DNA of 45,201 bases from Nostoc parmelioides FACHB-3921 (GCF_014696625.1 NZ_JACJQL010000049.1:1-45201), one strand, 5' to 3'. Counted from the first letter of the stretch, positions 15,496 through 24,254 are shown. Notes: generated by a model not told the origin, from the letters alone. Program-made: numbers and translations.

Positions 15496-16659
15496 TCATA
15501 ATGAATGTAAGGGTTGTTGTAACTGGAGTTGGAGAGCCTTTTCTTGCTCTAGGATGATGCCTGGGTAATCTTTGTTAATTACTACTTGTTCTTTTAGAGA
15601 TGATGTGTCTTGCCATAATACCCAACGACTACCTTGAGGCAGACCAGAAAGACTGAGAGAGTTTTGGGTTAACCAAATCCAAGGTGAGTTTGGTGGTTCG
15701 CAATTGGTAGCTTCTTCTAGGAATTTGGTTGCTGCTAGTGTTTCCAAAACGAGGCGTTCTCCTTTGATTAACCCTGTCGATGCAGTCCAAATCTGCACTT
15801 GCAATTGCTGATGCTGTGCGTAAAAATACAAAGATGCTGCGGTAATTACTGCTTGTTCAAAATTTTCTGCTGACCAATTACCAGCGCTGTCCAGGGCGAT
15901 AATTATCTCCTGTCCACTTGTCACCATTTCTAACTCCCGTACCCGTAATTCTCCATAACGGGCGCTAGTCCGCCAGTGAATCAACCGCGTGGGGTCGCCA
16001 AGGCGATAGGGACGGAGCGATCGCACTAATCCAGATGTGGCTGTCTGCAATGGTTGACCACGATATTCACTCCTTTGGCTTTCTTCTTGTCCTAATTCAT
16101 CGACTAAAGGACAAGTTGTTAAAGGTAATACCGTCGGATATACAACGGCTGTAGCATCACATTGACGCTGACGACGACACCAAAATAACCCTAAAGGCGC
16201 ACCTGTTCCCAGTTCTACGGTATGCCAGCGATAGATACCCCGGTGCTGGGTAGGTTGGTAGTGTACCCAACGGTAAGTATCTTGACTGGCAATTGTTTCC
16301 ACCCCTTGTTTGATGGGTTTACCTAAAACAAATGGCAATATATCCTCAATTTGTAACAGACTGACGGATTGCTTGGTGGGATTGTGAATTTCTAATTCTA
16401 AAGTTAAGTCATCCCCGACTGATACAGGTTGGATAGGATGGCGAGTGACAGATAGACCTGTGAGCGATCGCGGTGGTAAAACAGCTGCTATCCCCAATAA
16501 TGCAAAACTTACGCCGCTAATGGCATACAACCAGCCAGCCATTGTATTAATCGCTGCACCAAAAAAACAAACAGCAACTCCCACTAGCACCCAGCCGGTG
16601 TATGCAGGGGCGCTAGCACGGATTTCTAACCAGTCAGTGATGGGTTTAAGGATTTTCAT
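15496..16659 (-). CDS. DUF58 domain membrane protein
   Basis: A 387-residue protein with two membrane helices near the N-terminus (about 18-62, YTGWVLVGVAVCFFGAA and VSFALLGIAAVL). A beta-rich region follows, then the DUF58 signature around 220: GDPTRLIHWRTSARYGELRVRELE (seen as GDPTRLIHWR and REL). DUF58 proteins resemble von Willebrand factor A folds and are usually encoded beside MoxR AAA+ ATPases. Here no moxR gene adjoins, so the partner must be elsewhere. The chromosomal neighbours, ftrC and pgsA, give no functional clue. Family is confident; role is unknown. Confidence 0.87.
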   Translation of the reverse strand: MKILKPITDWLEIRASAPAYTGWVLVGVAVCFFGAAINTMAGWLYAISGVSFALLGIAAVLPPRSLTGLSVTRHPIQPVSVGDDLTLELEIHNPTKQSVSLLQIEDILPFVLGKPIKQGVETIASQDTYRWVHYQPTQHRGIYRWHTVELGTGAPLGLFWCRRQRQCDATAVVYPTVLPLTTCPLVDELGQEESQRSEYRGQPLQTATSGLVRSLRPYRLGDPTRLIHWRTSARYGELRVRELEMVTSGQEIIIALDSAGNWSAENFEQAVITAASLYFYAQHQQLQVQIWTASTGLIKGERLVLETLAATKFLEEATNCEPPNSPWIWLTQNSLSLSGLPQGSRWVLWQDTSSLKEQVVINKDYPGIILEQEKALQLQLQQPLHSL

Positions 16660-16704
16660 GTTTCTTTTTTAACCCAATACTGATGAAAATGGGGAATAGG
16701 GAAG

Positions 16705-16808
16705 CAGAGGGGTATAGGGGTGTAAGGGTATAGGGGTGTAGGGTGTAAATGTTTAAAACCCTTCCTTACACCCAGTCTCAACAGACAACCTAGATACGTA
16801 AGTCCTAG
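16705..16808. repeat. Intergenic repeat remnant with IS-like end
   Basis: Tandem G-rich units (GGGGTGTA, GGGTATA) lead into TTTAAAACCCTTCCTTACACCC, split here by positions 16751-16773, then GTCTCAACAGACA and finally ACGTAAGTCCTA at 16796-16807. The last part matches the tip of the window-end IS and the right end of the element at 44144-44364, so this looks like a decayed copy of that element. Confidence 0.5.
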
Positions 16809-16821
16809 AACTATGAACTAC

Positions 16822-16849
16822 TGACTATTGACTATTGACTATTGACTAT
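16822..16849. repeat. Heptamer tandem repeat (TGACTAT)x4
   Basis: Four exact tandem copies of TGACTAT lie 34 bp upstream of pgsA. This heptameric repeat type is typical of heterocystous cyanobacteria. The same unit on the other strand, as GTCAATA, forms the array at 44181. Confidence 0.8.
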
Positions 16850-16883
16850 GGACTAATAAATAAAAACTTCCTCACCCAAATTC

Positions 16884-17402
16884 ATGACTTTACCCAACTG
16901 GATTACCTTCTCTCGCCTTCTTGGTGTGCCATTTCTGTTGTATGGTTTGTACGACTCTACATCACAGGCTAGGTGGGTATGTGTGGCAATTTTTTTAGTT
17001 GCTGCTTTGACTGATTGGTTAGATGGTTATCTAGCGCGAAAACTTAACCAAGTTAGTGATTTGGGTAAATTTCTTGATCCATTGGTGGATAAATTTTTAG
17101 TATTAGCGCCGTTATTGGTTTTGGTGGAGTTGGGGAAAATTCCGGCTTGGGGAGTGTTTTTGATTTTAGCGCGGGAGTTGGCGATCGCTGGTTGGCGCGT
17201 TAATCAAACGACGATTACAGGGGCGAATATTTGGGGTAAGTTGAAAACTGTGAGTCAGATAGTAGCGATCGCTCTTTTAATTGCACCTCTATCATCAGAT
17301 TGGCAACAAGTGTCCTTAATTGCCTTTTGGCTTTCTGTGGCTTTGACATTAATCTCTGGCGGAATTTATCTCTGGCCGCAAAAAGTCAGTCAGGCTTCCT
17401 AG
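16884..17402 (+). CDS. pgsA: CDP-diacylglycerol--glycerol-3-phosphate 3-phosphatidyltransferase
   Basis: Makes phosphatidylglycerol phosphate from CDP-diacylglycerol and glycerol-3-phosphate, the committed step to phosphatidylglycerol, which photosystems need. It is 172 residues with several membrane helices. The CDP-alcohol phosphatidyltransferase signature is complete near residues 43-65: DWLDGYLAR, eight residues, then GKFLDPLVD, which supplies the metal-binding aspartates. The N-terminal LPNWITFSR is typical of PgsA. It is a single plus-strand gene between minus-strand genes and its promoter would lie in the repeat-filled gap before it. Confidence 0.94.
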   Translation: MTLPNWITFSRLLGVPFLLYGLYDSTSQARWVCVAIFLVAALTDWLDGYLARKLNQVSDLGKFLDPLVDKFLVLAPLLVLVELGKIPAWGVFLILARELAIAGWRVNQTTITGANIWGKLKTVSQIVAIALLIAPLSSDWQQVSLIAFWLSVALTLISGGIYLWPQKVSQAS

Positions 17403-17625
17403 TAGTTCACCAACCCAAAATTGCTAGGCTAATGCAAGCAGAGGGAGCAGGGGAAGCAGAGGAGCAGGGGGAGAAGGAGATTTTTTTGCTCCTATTAACC
17501 TTGCAAAGTTGACTTGCCAGACTACTAGAATATAATCCTTTTATGTTCGTTTGAACATTGACAATATATGTAGTGTTGGTAATGGTAAAAACCAATTACC
17601 CATTACCAACCAAATAATTAATAAA

Positions 17626-19434
17626 TTATTGAGAACAAGACTGTTGCCAAGTCTGTTTTTTCTCAACATTTTGCTGTTTACCTGGCGGTACAGTACGCTC
17701 ACTCATAAAGTAAATATCAAAGCTTTTCAGACTTTGCCCATTAGTATGTTGAGCATTCCAAGTACGGCACAGATATTTTCCGTAGAATGGGTAGAGCTTT
17801 TTACCGATTGCCCGATTCAAATTAATAAAATAAGTACGCCACTGCATATTTTGGTAAATGGCACTTCGTAAACCCAAGTCTGGTTTATCCCAAGTTACTG
17901 GACTTCCTCCCCGGAAAATATCCACTTCGGTTCCATCTTGCAAACGAGCCGGAATTACGTGCCAGCCGTCATCTCTCGGTGGTGCGGGCGCAAAGATACT
18001 CCAAGATTGGTCTAGGCGTGTAGCCCGTCCGATAAATTGTGTACTTTGCCAAACCTTGCGTTTGAAAGCATCGGGGGAATAACTACTGATATTCCAGACA
18101 AAAGTATACAACAGCAATAACAGCGCCAAAATATTCAGAATCCGTGATGAGCGTATCTGTATTGGTTTGAATTTAAAGGGTTTGGTGAAATTACCTGCTA
18201 TTTTGCGGTTAGAAGCAATTACTTCATAAAATTTTGTACCTACTGCCATGATCGGTTTCCATGTTAGTAGGGGAACCAGAAAGCGGAATACAGGTGAGAG
18301 ACTAACGATATAGGCTATTCCTTCAAATTTGAAATGTCGGTTTCCCTGCCAATCTTCCACTACCCAGGAATTGTAGGTTTGCATATCAGTATGGATATCT
18401 GGGTATTCTTGCGCCATTAGTAACGGCGTTCCTGGCAAAATTAATAGTGTCCGTAACAGATGCACTACTTTTTTACAAAAACCACAATCAGCGTCGAAGT
18501 AAATTGTCAAGCCTTGACGTTCTGCTGTTTGCAGGCGCTTTTGCAGTCCATTCCAGAAAGAACTGGGGAAAAAGGCTAACCAACTGAAGATGCTCAAAAA
18601 TGGGAAAATACCCAAGTTCAAAGTTAAGCCAAATCCCGCGTGCAGCAAGATAAAAGTAGTAACAGCACACATCCGAAAGAAGCTGTTACGGAAGGGAATA
18701 AACAGCAATAATGGCCCCACCCATTCCAGCACCAAGGTAACGTAGGTAAACAGGGTTAATAGTGGCGGGAAGTTGAGCAGAAAATGACCGAGAGGAGTGG
18801 TGTACTGATCAAAACTGAGAGAATAGTAAACAGCGCTCCCATCAACCCAGACTGGACTTTTAGTTTTGAAGGCGGCAGAGAATATATAAATAAAGCATTG
18901 TTGGCAAATTAAGGCAAAAGTAGCTCCAGAAACTACCCTTTCCGGTAATTTGCGAGTATGAGTATTCAGAGCGCTTTCAACGGAGTAACTAGCACCAAGA
19001 GGTAAAAACATTGCCCAAAACATCAGGGCGCGCAACACATCATCGGCGGCAAAAATAAGTGCTGGATTCCGGTTGTGGAGGGAGATAAGCAAAACCCAAG
19101 ATGCAATGGTGGCAATCCGCGTGTGATACCCCACTAGCATCAAGAGCGCCATCACAGCAGCAATGCCAAACAACGCCACTTGAAAGATAGGTTCGCCACT
19201 AATGGCATGGAGTGACCAGTGCCAAGGTTTGCTGATGTCTGCCAGTAAGGCGCGGGGCATAACGCCTGCATCGGTGTAGTGGGCAGTATAATCGCTGAAG
19301 CGAATGCCCAAATCGGTTAAGAGAATCAATGATATGCCGATGCGAAAAGCCGCTAGCGATCGCAAATCCAGCCCCAATACATCATCTAGCTTCTTTGTCA
19401 ATATATTTTTGGATATTCCCTCATTTGCAGCCAT
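17626..19434 (-). CDS. HTTM membrane protein with DCC thiol-oxidoreductase-like domain
   Basis: A 602-residue protein. The N-terminal half is an HTTM domain (vitamin K-dependent gamma-carboxylase-like membrane fold): about eight hydrophobic helices, with DLRSLAAFRIGISL at the start, the conserved HNRNP segment near 120, and VYYSLSFDQYTTPLG near 202-215. At about 308-400 there is a DCC (DUF393) domain with IYFDADCGFCKK, so D314, C317 and C320 give the DxxCxxC motif. The C-terminus has another helix and an extracytoplasmic-looking region. The substrate is unknown. It follows the SGNH gene by 116 bp on the same strand and may close the acyl-transfer cassette, but a 20-bp palindrome in the gap could separate the transcripts. 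Confidence 0.85.
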   Translation of the reverse strand: MAANEGISKNILTKKLDDVLGLDLRSLAAFRIGISLILLTDLGIRFSDYTAHYTDAGVMPRALLADISKPWHWSLHAISGEPIFQVALFGIAAVMALLMLVGYHTRIATIASWVLLISLHNRNPALIFAADDVLRALMFWAMFLPLGASYSVESALNTHTRKLPERVVSGATFALICQQCFIYIFSAAFKTKSPVWVDGSAVYYSLSFDQYTTPLGHFLLNFPPLLTLFTYVTLVLEWVGPLLLFIPFRNSFFRMCAVTTFILLHAGFGLTLNLGIFPFLSIFSWLAFFPSSFWNGLQKRLQTAERQGLTIYFDADCGFCKKVVHLLRTLLILPGTPLLMAQEYPDIHTDMQTYNSWVVEDWQGNRHFKFEGIAYIVSLSPVFRFLVPLLTWKPIMAVGTKFYEVIASNRKIAGNFTKPFKFKPIQIRSSRILNILALLLLLYTFVWNISSYSPDAFKRKVWQSTQFIGRATRLDQSWSIFAPAPPRDDGWHVIPARLQDGTEVDIFRGGSPVTWDKPDLGLRSAIYQNMQWRTYFINLNRAIGKKLYPFYGKYLCRTWNAQHTNGQSLKSFDIYFMSERTVPPGKQQNVEKKQTWQQSCSQ

Positions 19435-19469
19435 AATTATAAAGTGTGGAGTTAAGAGTCATTGGTCAG

Positions 19470-19489
19470 AGACGCGATTAATCGCGTCT
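19470..19489. repeat. 20-bp palindrome, copy 3, with degenerate neighbour
   Basis: A perfect AGACGCGATT/AATCGCGTCT palindrome in the SGNH-HTTM gap. A second, decayed copy follows directly (AGAGATGCTATTAATCGCGC, near 19501-19520), so the repeat may have duplicated locally. Confidence 0.75.
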
Positions 19490-19550
19490 GTACAATTGTT
19501 AGAGATGCTATTAATCGCGCCTGTTGTCTCCCCTGCACTTCTGCCTGAGC

Positions 19551-20492
19551 TTAATTACGAATAATATTGAGGGTCTTGAGTTGTTCTACTAACTCTGTGG
19601 TGCGGGTGCGGCGACCTGGAGGATTGAGGTGGTAGTGGGTATCAGCAAACAGACTAGAATCGGTTTTTACATTCAAGGTTTGTTTATCGTAGAGTACAGG
19701 GGCAATTTCACTGAGTTTATCAGCAGTTTTGCTGATATTGCTGAGGGTTTTAGTATCAGTACTGGCATAAATCCACGAAAGGCCGAGAACCAAAGTTGCG
19801 CCTTTAGCTTCGACTTCTTTTTTAAACTGACGAATACGTCGTAAAGCGTGAGGAGAAACTGGCTCTTGAATTTTTAGTTGCCACCAAGCTGACTTGAGGC
19901 GCTGTTTCATCACTGTGGGATCTCCGTTAGCAGTGATGGGGTCGGAGTAATAACCAGTGAAGCGGCCTTTTTCTACTAATTCTACAGATGACTTTGTGAC
20001 TGCGCGCAATGTAGGAACACCAAGCAACATAATATCTTGGGCTAGTTGTTTGGCGGGAACACCCCCAAGTCCGGGTTTACCAATGGCTACACTAAACTGA
20101 CCAGAGCGATCGCCAAATCCATCTTTATCATTTAAGATGAGATACTCCGGTATGAGTACCACAATATCCCCTTTTTTAATGCTATCGGTGACACTGGGTA
20201 GAATGACATTTAAGCCTACTGGGCCATCTGTGGCCATGTTGAGAGTCGGGATGCCTAATTGTTGCTGCATCAATCCGGCATCTACGGTGTAGTGCGCCCC
20301 AGAACCCCCGACAATTAAAATCCGTTGAGGTGCTTTGACTTCACTGGCGATCGCTTTTTTCTGCTCGTACATGATGCGTAGCCAACTGAGTTCGCCCCCA
20401 TAACGGGCATTGTATAAGTAACCGACACCCCAGGCTAAAGCGGCGATCGCCAACCAACTGTTAAGCTGTAGAAATTTTTTCATAGCAGCCAT
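19551..20492 (-). CDS. Membrane-anchored SGNH-like protein (DltD/AlgX-type)
   Basis: A 313-residue protein with one N-terminal helix (about 8-27) and the rest probably on the outer face of the membrane. The features fit an SGNH/GDSL-like fold: IVGGSGAHY near 60-67 with candidate nucleophile S64, VLIPEYLIL after the second strand, and near the C-terminus ADTHYHLNPPGR, where D284 and H286 (or H288) could complete the site. Ser before Asp-His order is as in ordinary SGNH hydrolases and DltD. Such proteins partner MBOAT acyltransferases in alginate, cellulose and teichoic acid acylation. AAGGA lies 5 bases before the ATG at 20492 and overlaps the MBOAT stop, so the two genes are coupled. The exact family is not certain. 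Confidence 0.8.
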   Translation of the reverse strand: MAAMKKFLQLNSWLAIAALAWGVGYLYNARYGGELSWLRIMYEQKKAIASEVKAPQRILIVGGSGAHYTVDAGLMQQQLGIPTLNMATDGPVGLNVILPSVTDSIKKGDIVVLIPEYLILNDKDGFGDRSGQFSVAIGKPGLGGVPAKQLAQDIMLLGVPTLRAVTKSSVELVEKGRFTGYYSDPITANGDPTVMKQRLKSAWWQLKIQEPVSPHALRRIRQFKKEVEAKGATLVLGLSWIYASTDTKTLSNISKTADKLSEIAPVLYDKQTLNVKTDSSLFADTHYHLNPPGRRTRTTELVEQLKTLNIIRN

Positions 20493-20500
20493 ATAATTCC

Positions 20501-21964
20501 TTAGAACTCAAAGTAGATAAAGGGCGATGGTGTATTCGCAGCTAGTAAGACAGTTAAGGCTAACAGCACCCGCGAAACCCAGGGGGAGAGTAACAAGTCA
20601 TATTCACACGCCCGTTGTTGCCAGACTCCAATGTGTTCCATCAGCAATACAGCCGTGGCTAATACTAGAGTAAATCCTAGTGCGATCGCTTCGTTACCAC
20701 TGAAGAAACTCATGGCTTCGCCAAGATTGGCTAGGGAATATGTCCAGGGATTGAGGATTGTTTGCAACTTCTCTAATAATCTTGGTGTCTTGGTTTCCAT
20801 GAAAAACAGACATCCCAAGATTACTGAACCAAAGGTCAACGCCCAGGAAATAAACTGGGGCATAAGGAAGCGTTGCTGTCCCACAAGTTTGTAAAAAGGT
20901 CGTCCGGCGTAACGTATGACTAATAATAATAGCCCGTGGTAAGCACCCCAGAAGACGAAGTTCCACGCGGCTCCATGCCAGAATCCCGAAAGGGTGAAGG
21001 TGAGAAATAGATAAAATGGGGCCCACTGTTTGTTCTTACCCATGAGAGGTAAGAAAACGTAATCCCGAAACCAAGTGCTGAGGGTGACGTGCCATCTGCG
21101 CCAAAACTCGTTGATGCTTTGGGATGTGTAAGGAGCCAAAAAGTTAATCGTTAAGTTAATACCTAAAAATTTTGCTAAACCCAGAGCAATAAAACTATAG
21201 CCGCCGAAGTCAAAGTAAATTTGTAATGTAAATAAAAAGGCAAAGAACCATACCAGCCAAGGGTTTTGGGCTTGGTCTAATTTGATATAAGGTGAAATAT
21301 TATCTGCTAGGACAAACTTCATGAATAGTCCTAAAGACAGCCAGCGAAAACCTGCTTCAAAGTTGTCGTATGTGAATTTAAAACGGAATGATTCAATTTG
21401 GGGAAACAAATCACCCCGGCGTTCGATGGGGCCTGCTACTACCTGGGGGAAGAAGGAGACGAAATTGACGTAATCTAATGCGCCAATGGCACGTTTTTTC
21501 CGGCTGGTGTAGGAGTCAACAACAAACGCCACCATCTGGAAGGTGTAAAAAGATAATCCTGGGGGAATGGAACCCATACCGGGAATACTCTTGGATTGCC
21601 AATTGGTGGCTAATCCTGGTACTAACAGCCCTAGAACATCTTCGACAAAGAAGTTGAGATATTTGAAATAAGCCAGGATGACAATATCTATAACTATGAC
21701 AGTTGTGGCGATCGCTTTAGCTTTCCATCCTTGTTGACGCAACATCAACCACACCATGACGTAGTTGAAGATGATTTCACAAACAAAAATGGCAAAGCTA
21801 GAACGAGAAGCGTTGACAAACAACAGCAAAGACATTGCCGCCAAGCCGATGGCATCAAAGGAACCTTTCCACAGGTTCAATGACTTAGCAACATACCGGA
21901 CTGTAAAGTAAGGGATGCTAAACAGCAACAGCACCCACCAGAAGGAAAACTCTGAGAAATTCAA
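20501..21964 (-). CDS. MBOAT-family O-acyltransferase (AlgI/DltB-like)
   Basis: A 487-residue polytopic protein of the membrane-bound O-acyltransferase family, which moves acyl groups across or at the membrane onto an acceptor. The AlgI/DltB hallmarks are clear: PQVVAGPIERR near 173, YFDFGGYSFIALG near 250, NEFWRRWHVTLSTWFRDY near 285 (H292), and the catalytic-type histidine H330 in LSGFWHGAAWNF. The frame opens with TTG at 21964; a TAA immediately precedes it, and the next Met is at residue 44 inside a helix, so TTG is the only sensible start. A G-run lies about 7 bases upstream. The SGNH gene follows after 8 bp and the ACP gene precedes by 116 bp. The acceptor is unknown. Confidence 0.92.
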   Translation of the reverse strand: MNFSEFSFWWVLLLFSIPYFTVRYVAKSLNLWKGSFDAIGLAAMSLLLFVNASRSSFAIFVCEIIFNYVMVWLMLRQQGWKAKAIATTVIVIDIVILAYFKYLNFFVEDVLGLLVPGLATNWQSKSIPGMGSIPPGLSFYTFQMVAFVVDSYTSRKKRAIGALDYVNFVSFFPQVVAGPIERRGDLFPQIESFRFKFTYDNFEAGFRWLSLGLFMKFVLADNISPYIKLDQAQNPWLVWFFAFLFTLQIYFDFGGYSFIALGLAKFLGINLTINFLAPYTSQSINEFWRRWHVTLSTWFRDYVFLPLMGKNKQWAPFYLFLTFTLSGFWHGAAWNFVFWGAYHGLLLLVIRYAGRPFYKLVGQQRFLMPQFISWALTFGSVILGCLFFMETKTPRLLEKLQTILNPWTYSLANLGEAMSFFSGNEAIALGFTLVLATAVLLMEHIGVWQQRACEYDLLLSPWVSRVLLALTVLLAANTPSPFIYFEF

Positions 21965-21996
21965 TTAACATCCCCCCATGAATAATTGATCATTAC

Positions 21997-22042
21997 TAAT
22001 TCGTAATTCGTAGTTGAGACTGTAATTACGAATTACGAATTA
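21997..22042. repeat. Inverted repeat between the ACP and MBOAT genes
   Basis: TAATTCGTAATTCGTA (21997-22012) pairs with TACGAATTACGAATTA (22027-22042) across a 14-base loop, and further TTACGAATTAC copies follow to 22080. It would form a strong hairpin in the cassette mRNA just before the MBOAT start. Such AATTCGTA repeats are dispersed in Nostoc-type genomes, so regulation is possible but unproven. Confidence 0.6.
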
Positions 22043-22080
22043 CATAGGCGTTAGCCTTGCCGTAGGGTATTACGAATTAC

Positions 22081-22467
22081 TTAACTGCCACTGATTTTGT
22101 TCCACAAACCGCCCCAAGCTTTTTCTTTGGGGGCTTCTTGTTTGGGTTGATTGGCGACAGGTTCAGCCGTTGCTGTTTCCGCAGGTGTTACACCTACTTC
22201 GTTCACCAAATATTGAGAGGCTTTTTCAATGGTGGGGTAGTCCCAGAGTAAGGTAGGAGGTAGTTCTGCATCAAGCCAGTCTTCTAATTCACCAACGATG
22301 GTAACTGAATCAATGGAATCTAGACCGTAGCGAGTCAAGGGTTCAGTCACTTTGATGGTTTGAGCTTTAATGCTCAGTTGTGTAGCAATCTGGTTAACTA
22401 ACCACTCTTGGATGGTGTCAACAGCGTTATTAGTACTAGGCTTGGAGTTGGAGTCTTTGAGTTGCAT
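22081..22467 (-). CDS. Acyl carrier protein
   Basis: A 128-residue carrier protein. Residues about 18-90 form the PP-binding domain: LVNQIATQLSIKAQ, then YGLDSIDSVTIVGELEDWL, where S51 in GLDS is the phosphopantetheine site, then LLWDYPTIEKASQYL. A Pro/Ala/Glu-rich tail ends in KAWGGLWNKISGS, whose tryptophans could dock on a membrane or partner; this is speculative. The GLDSIDSV and WDYPT motifs resemble carriers of PKS and FAAL systems more than the housekeeping AcpP. Its start lies 32 bases inside the acyl-CoA-dehydrogenase-like gene, so the two are translationally linked. It probably receives the fatty acid activated by the ligase at 24255-26069. Confidence 0.93.
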   Translation of the reverse strand: MQLKDSNSKPSTNNAVDTIQEWLVNQIATQLSIKAQTIKVTEPLTRYGLDSIDSVTIVGELEDWLDAELPPTLLWDYPTIEKASQYLVNEVGVTPAETATAEPVANQPKQEAPKEKAWGGLWNKISGS

Positions 22468-24244
22468 CAGTCGTAGTCTCTTGTAGTTGAGGGTTTGCTA
22501 ATTGAAAGGGAACGATGGAAAACATCCGATTGTCGGTATACAACCGGACTAACTCTTGGGCAACTGCTGCGTCATCAATCCGCCCTGGTAAGGCTTTAGC
22601 CGGGCGGAAGGTCAACAGCAGTTTGCGGAGGCCGAGTGCTAACCACTCGCCATTACTAAAGAAGTCTCCCAAATGATGGCGATTGTGAAGCCACATATGG
22701 ACACAGCTAGCAGCCGCGTGCAGGACGCAGTATTGTTTGGCTATGTCGAAGACTTCTGGCGCTTGCTCATGCCCAAACTGGAAGGCAGACTCTGTAATCT
22801 GATGATCAAGAGTATTTAATTCCTCCTGTACTATTTCGGTTAGTTGGATAATTTGCTGCAATACCTCCCCATTGAGGCTGGAGTCTGTCTTTAAATCAAT
22901 TAGGGATGTCAGCGCTAAACTGAGTCCTTGGAGAACGTCGTCACCGCCTCGGTTGACTAGTTCCAACTTCTTACCATCAAATGGGGGTAAGGGCTGGGTT
23001 AAGTCAAAGGTGGCTGCTAGACGTGCTTGTAAGGTGTCTTGGTTGCGTCCAGCATTTCTGATGCGGGACTTGGTAAGCTGACGTAGTTGCAGCAACAGGG
23101 CATGGAGGTTAACTACAGTACTGCCATCAAACATACTGATGATGGCGTTATCCCGCAGTACTTTTTGGAAAATGCCATAGTCGTGTTCTTCACGCATATA
23201 AAAGCGTGAACCCAAAACGACGGAGACATTCTGCACGACTGTTTCTAGGGTCGTGGTGACGAAGTATTTCACCACTGCTGACCAAACGCTTATTTGCTCT
23301 GGCATGGTGTTAAAGCCACGAGCAACGCCGATGGTGGCACAGTCGCAAACGAGGATATCTAAAAACCCATCGGTTAAAGTGCGCTTGGGTTGGGGCATAT
23401 CATAGACGGTCTTGCCGTATAGCTGCCGTCCCAAGGCAAATTTGAGGGTAGTCCTCAGGGCAGTATCAGCAGCCCCTTGGGAAAAGGCGGCACACAGGGC
23501 GCGTGTGATTTGGAAGCCTTTGAGTGCTAGTTCTAGTCCTGCCCCTTCTGCTCCCAAGCGCATGGATTCAGGGATGAAGCAGTTCTCAAACTTGATCCCG
23601 CTCATATCGGAACCGCGCACACCGTGGGTAAAGATTTTTGGTAGGTGGCTATAGTTGGCGGGGTCGATTTTGCTCTTTTCTACCATGAATAGGGAAAGGC
23701 TACGCGCTCCGCCCTCTTCGTCGGTTTTAGCGAGGACGAAGGTAACGCCGGAGATGGTGGCGCGGTTAATCGGCCATTTTTCACCGTTGAGGATGTAGCC
23801 GCCAGGAACTTTTGTCGCTCTCACATCACTGGCGAGTAAATCGCTACCGTGGGCTTTTTCTGAATATGCCAGACACATAGCCCCGTTGGCATCTTTCATA
23901 AAGCTGGACAGGATGCGCTTCTGCTCGTCTGTGCCTGCCATCCATGTCAGGTATGACCAGAACATGGTGGTGAAGGCGATCGCTGCGGTTTGGTCACGGC
24001 GGGAAAGGACGCGCACAAAGGCGATAAACTCGTCAAAGGAGGTAAATTCGCCGCCGCATTCTGTGGGAATGTAATAGTGTTGGAGTTTCCAGTTGTAGAG
24101 CCAATTAATAATCTCGTGGGGAAACTCTTCTCGTTCATCCAGGTCAATTACCTGCTTGAACGACATCACATTATCTGGGTTAGTAGGGTCGCCCAAATCT
24201 TTTTCTAATGCTTCTGCGATCCAATATTGCTTGAGTGGCTGCAT
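22436..24244 (-). CDS. Acyl-CoA/acyl-ACP dehydrogenase-like flavoprotein
   Basis: A 602-residue protein. Residues 1-390 are an acyl-CoA dehydrogenase fold: CLAYSEKAHGSD near 124-135 and LNGEKWPINRAT near 152 in the FAD-binding middle domain, and the C-terminal helical domain with ALGRQLYGKTV and LRDNAIISMFDGSTVVN. About 210 further residues are an extension without a motif I know. The catalytic Glu of medium-chain enzymes (YEGT) is replaced by D373 in MFDGS, and the alternative helix-G position appears to be T247 (ITRAL). So it may introduce an alpha,beta double bond into an ACP-bound acyl chain with an altered base, or it may have lost that reaction. It lies 10 bp after the ligase and overlaps the ACP gene. 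Confidence 0.86.
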   Translation of the reverse strand: MQPLKQYWIAEALEKDLGDPTNPDNVMSFKQVIDLDEREEFPHEIINWLYNWKLQHYYIPTECGGEFTSFDEFIAFVRVLSRRDQTAAIAFTTMFWSYLTWMAGTDEQKRILSSFMKDANGAMCLAYSEKAHGSDLLASDVRATKVPGGYILNGEKWPINRATISGVTFVLAKTDEEGGARSLSLFMVEKSKIDPANYSHLPKIFTHGVRGSDMSGIKFENCFIPESMRLGAEGAGLELALKGFQITRALCAAFSQGAADTALRTTLKFALGRQLYGKTVYDMPQPKRTLTDGFLDILVCDCATIGVARGFNTMPEQISVWSAVVKYFVTTTLETVVQNVSVVLGSRFYMREEHDYGIFQKVLRDNAIISMFDGSTVVNLHALLLQLRQLTKSRIRNAGRNQDTLQARLAATFDLTQPLPPFDGKKLELVNRGGDDVLQGLSLALTSLIDLKTDSSLNGEVLQQIIQLTEIVQEELNTLDHQITESAFQFGHEQAPEVFDIAKQYCVLHAAASCVHMWLHNRHHLGDFFSNGEWLALGLRKLLLTFRPAKALPGRIDDAAVAQELVRLYTDNRMFSIVPFQLANPQLQETTTDATQRLQLQA

Positions 24245-24254
24245 AATTTTCTCC

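Noticed and set aside
16822..16849. Short tandem repeats as a possible CRISPR remnant
   Set aside because: The units are 7 bases without spacers, and no cas gene is present. They are heptamer tandem repeats.
20694..21026. A 110-codon minus-strand frame
   Set aside because: It is in another frame of the MBOAT gene, whose own frame carries clear family motifs.
22634..22642. GAGTGCTAA, half of a CIRCE operator (HrcA target)
   Set aside because: It lies inside the acyl-CoA-dehydrogenase-like coding region and has no TTAGCACTC partner nine bases away.
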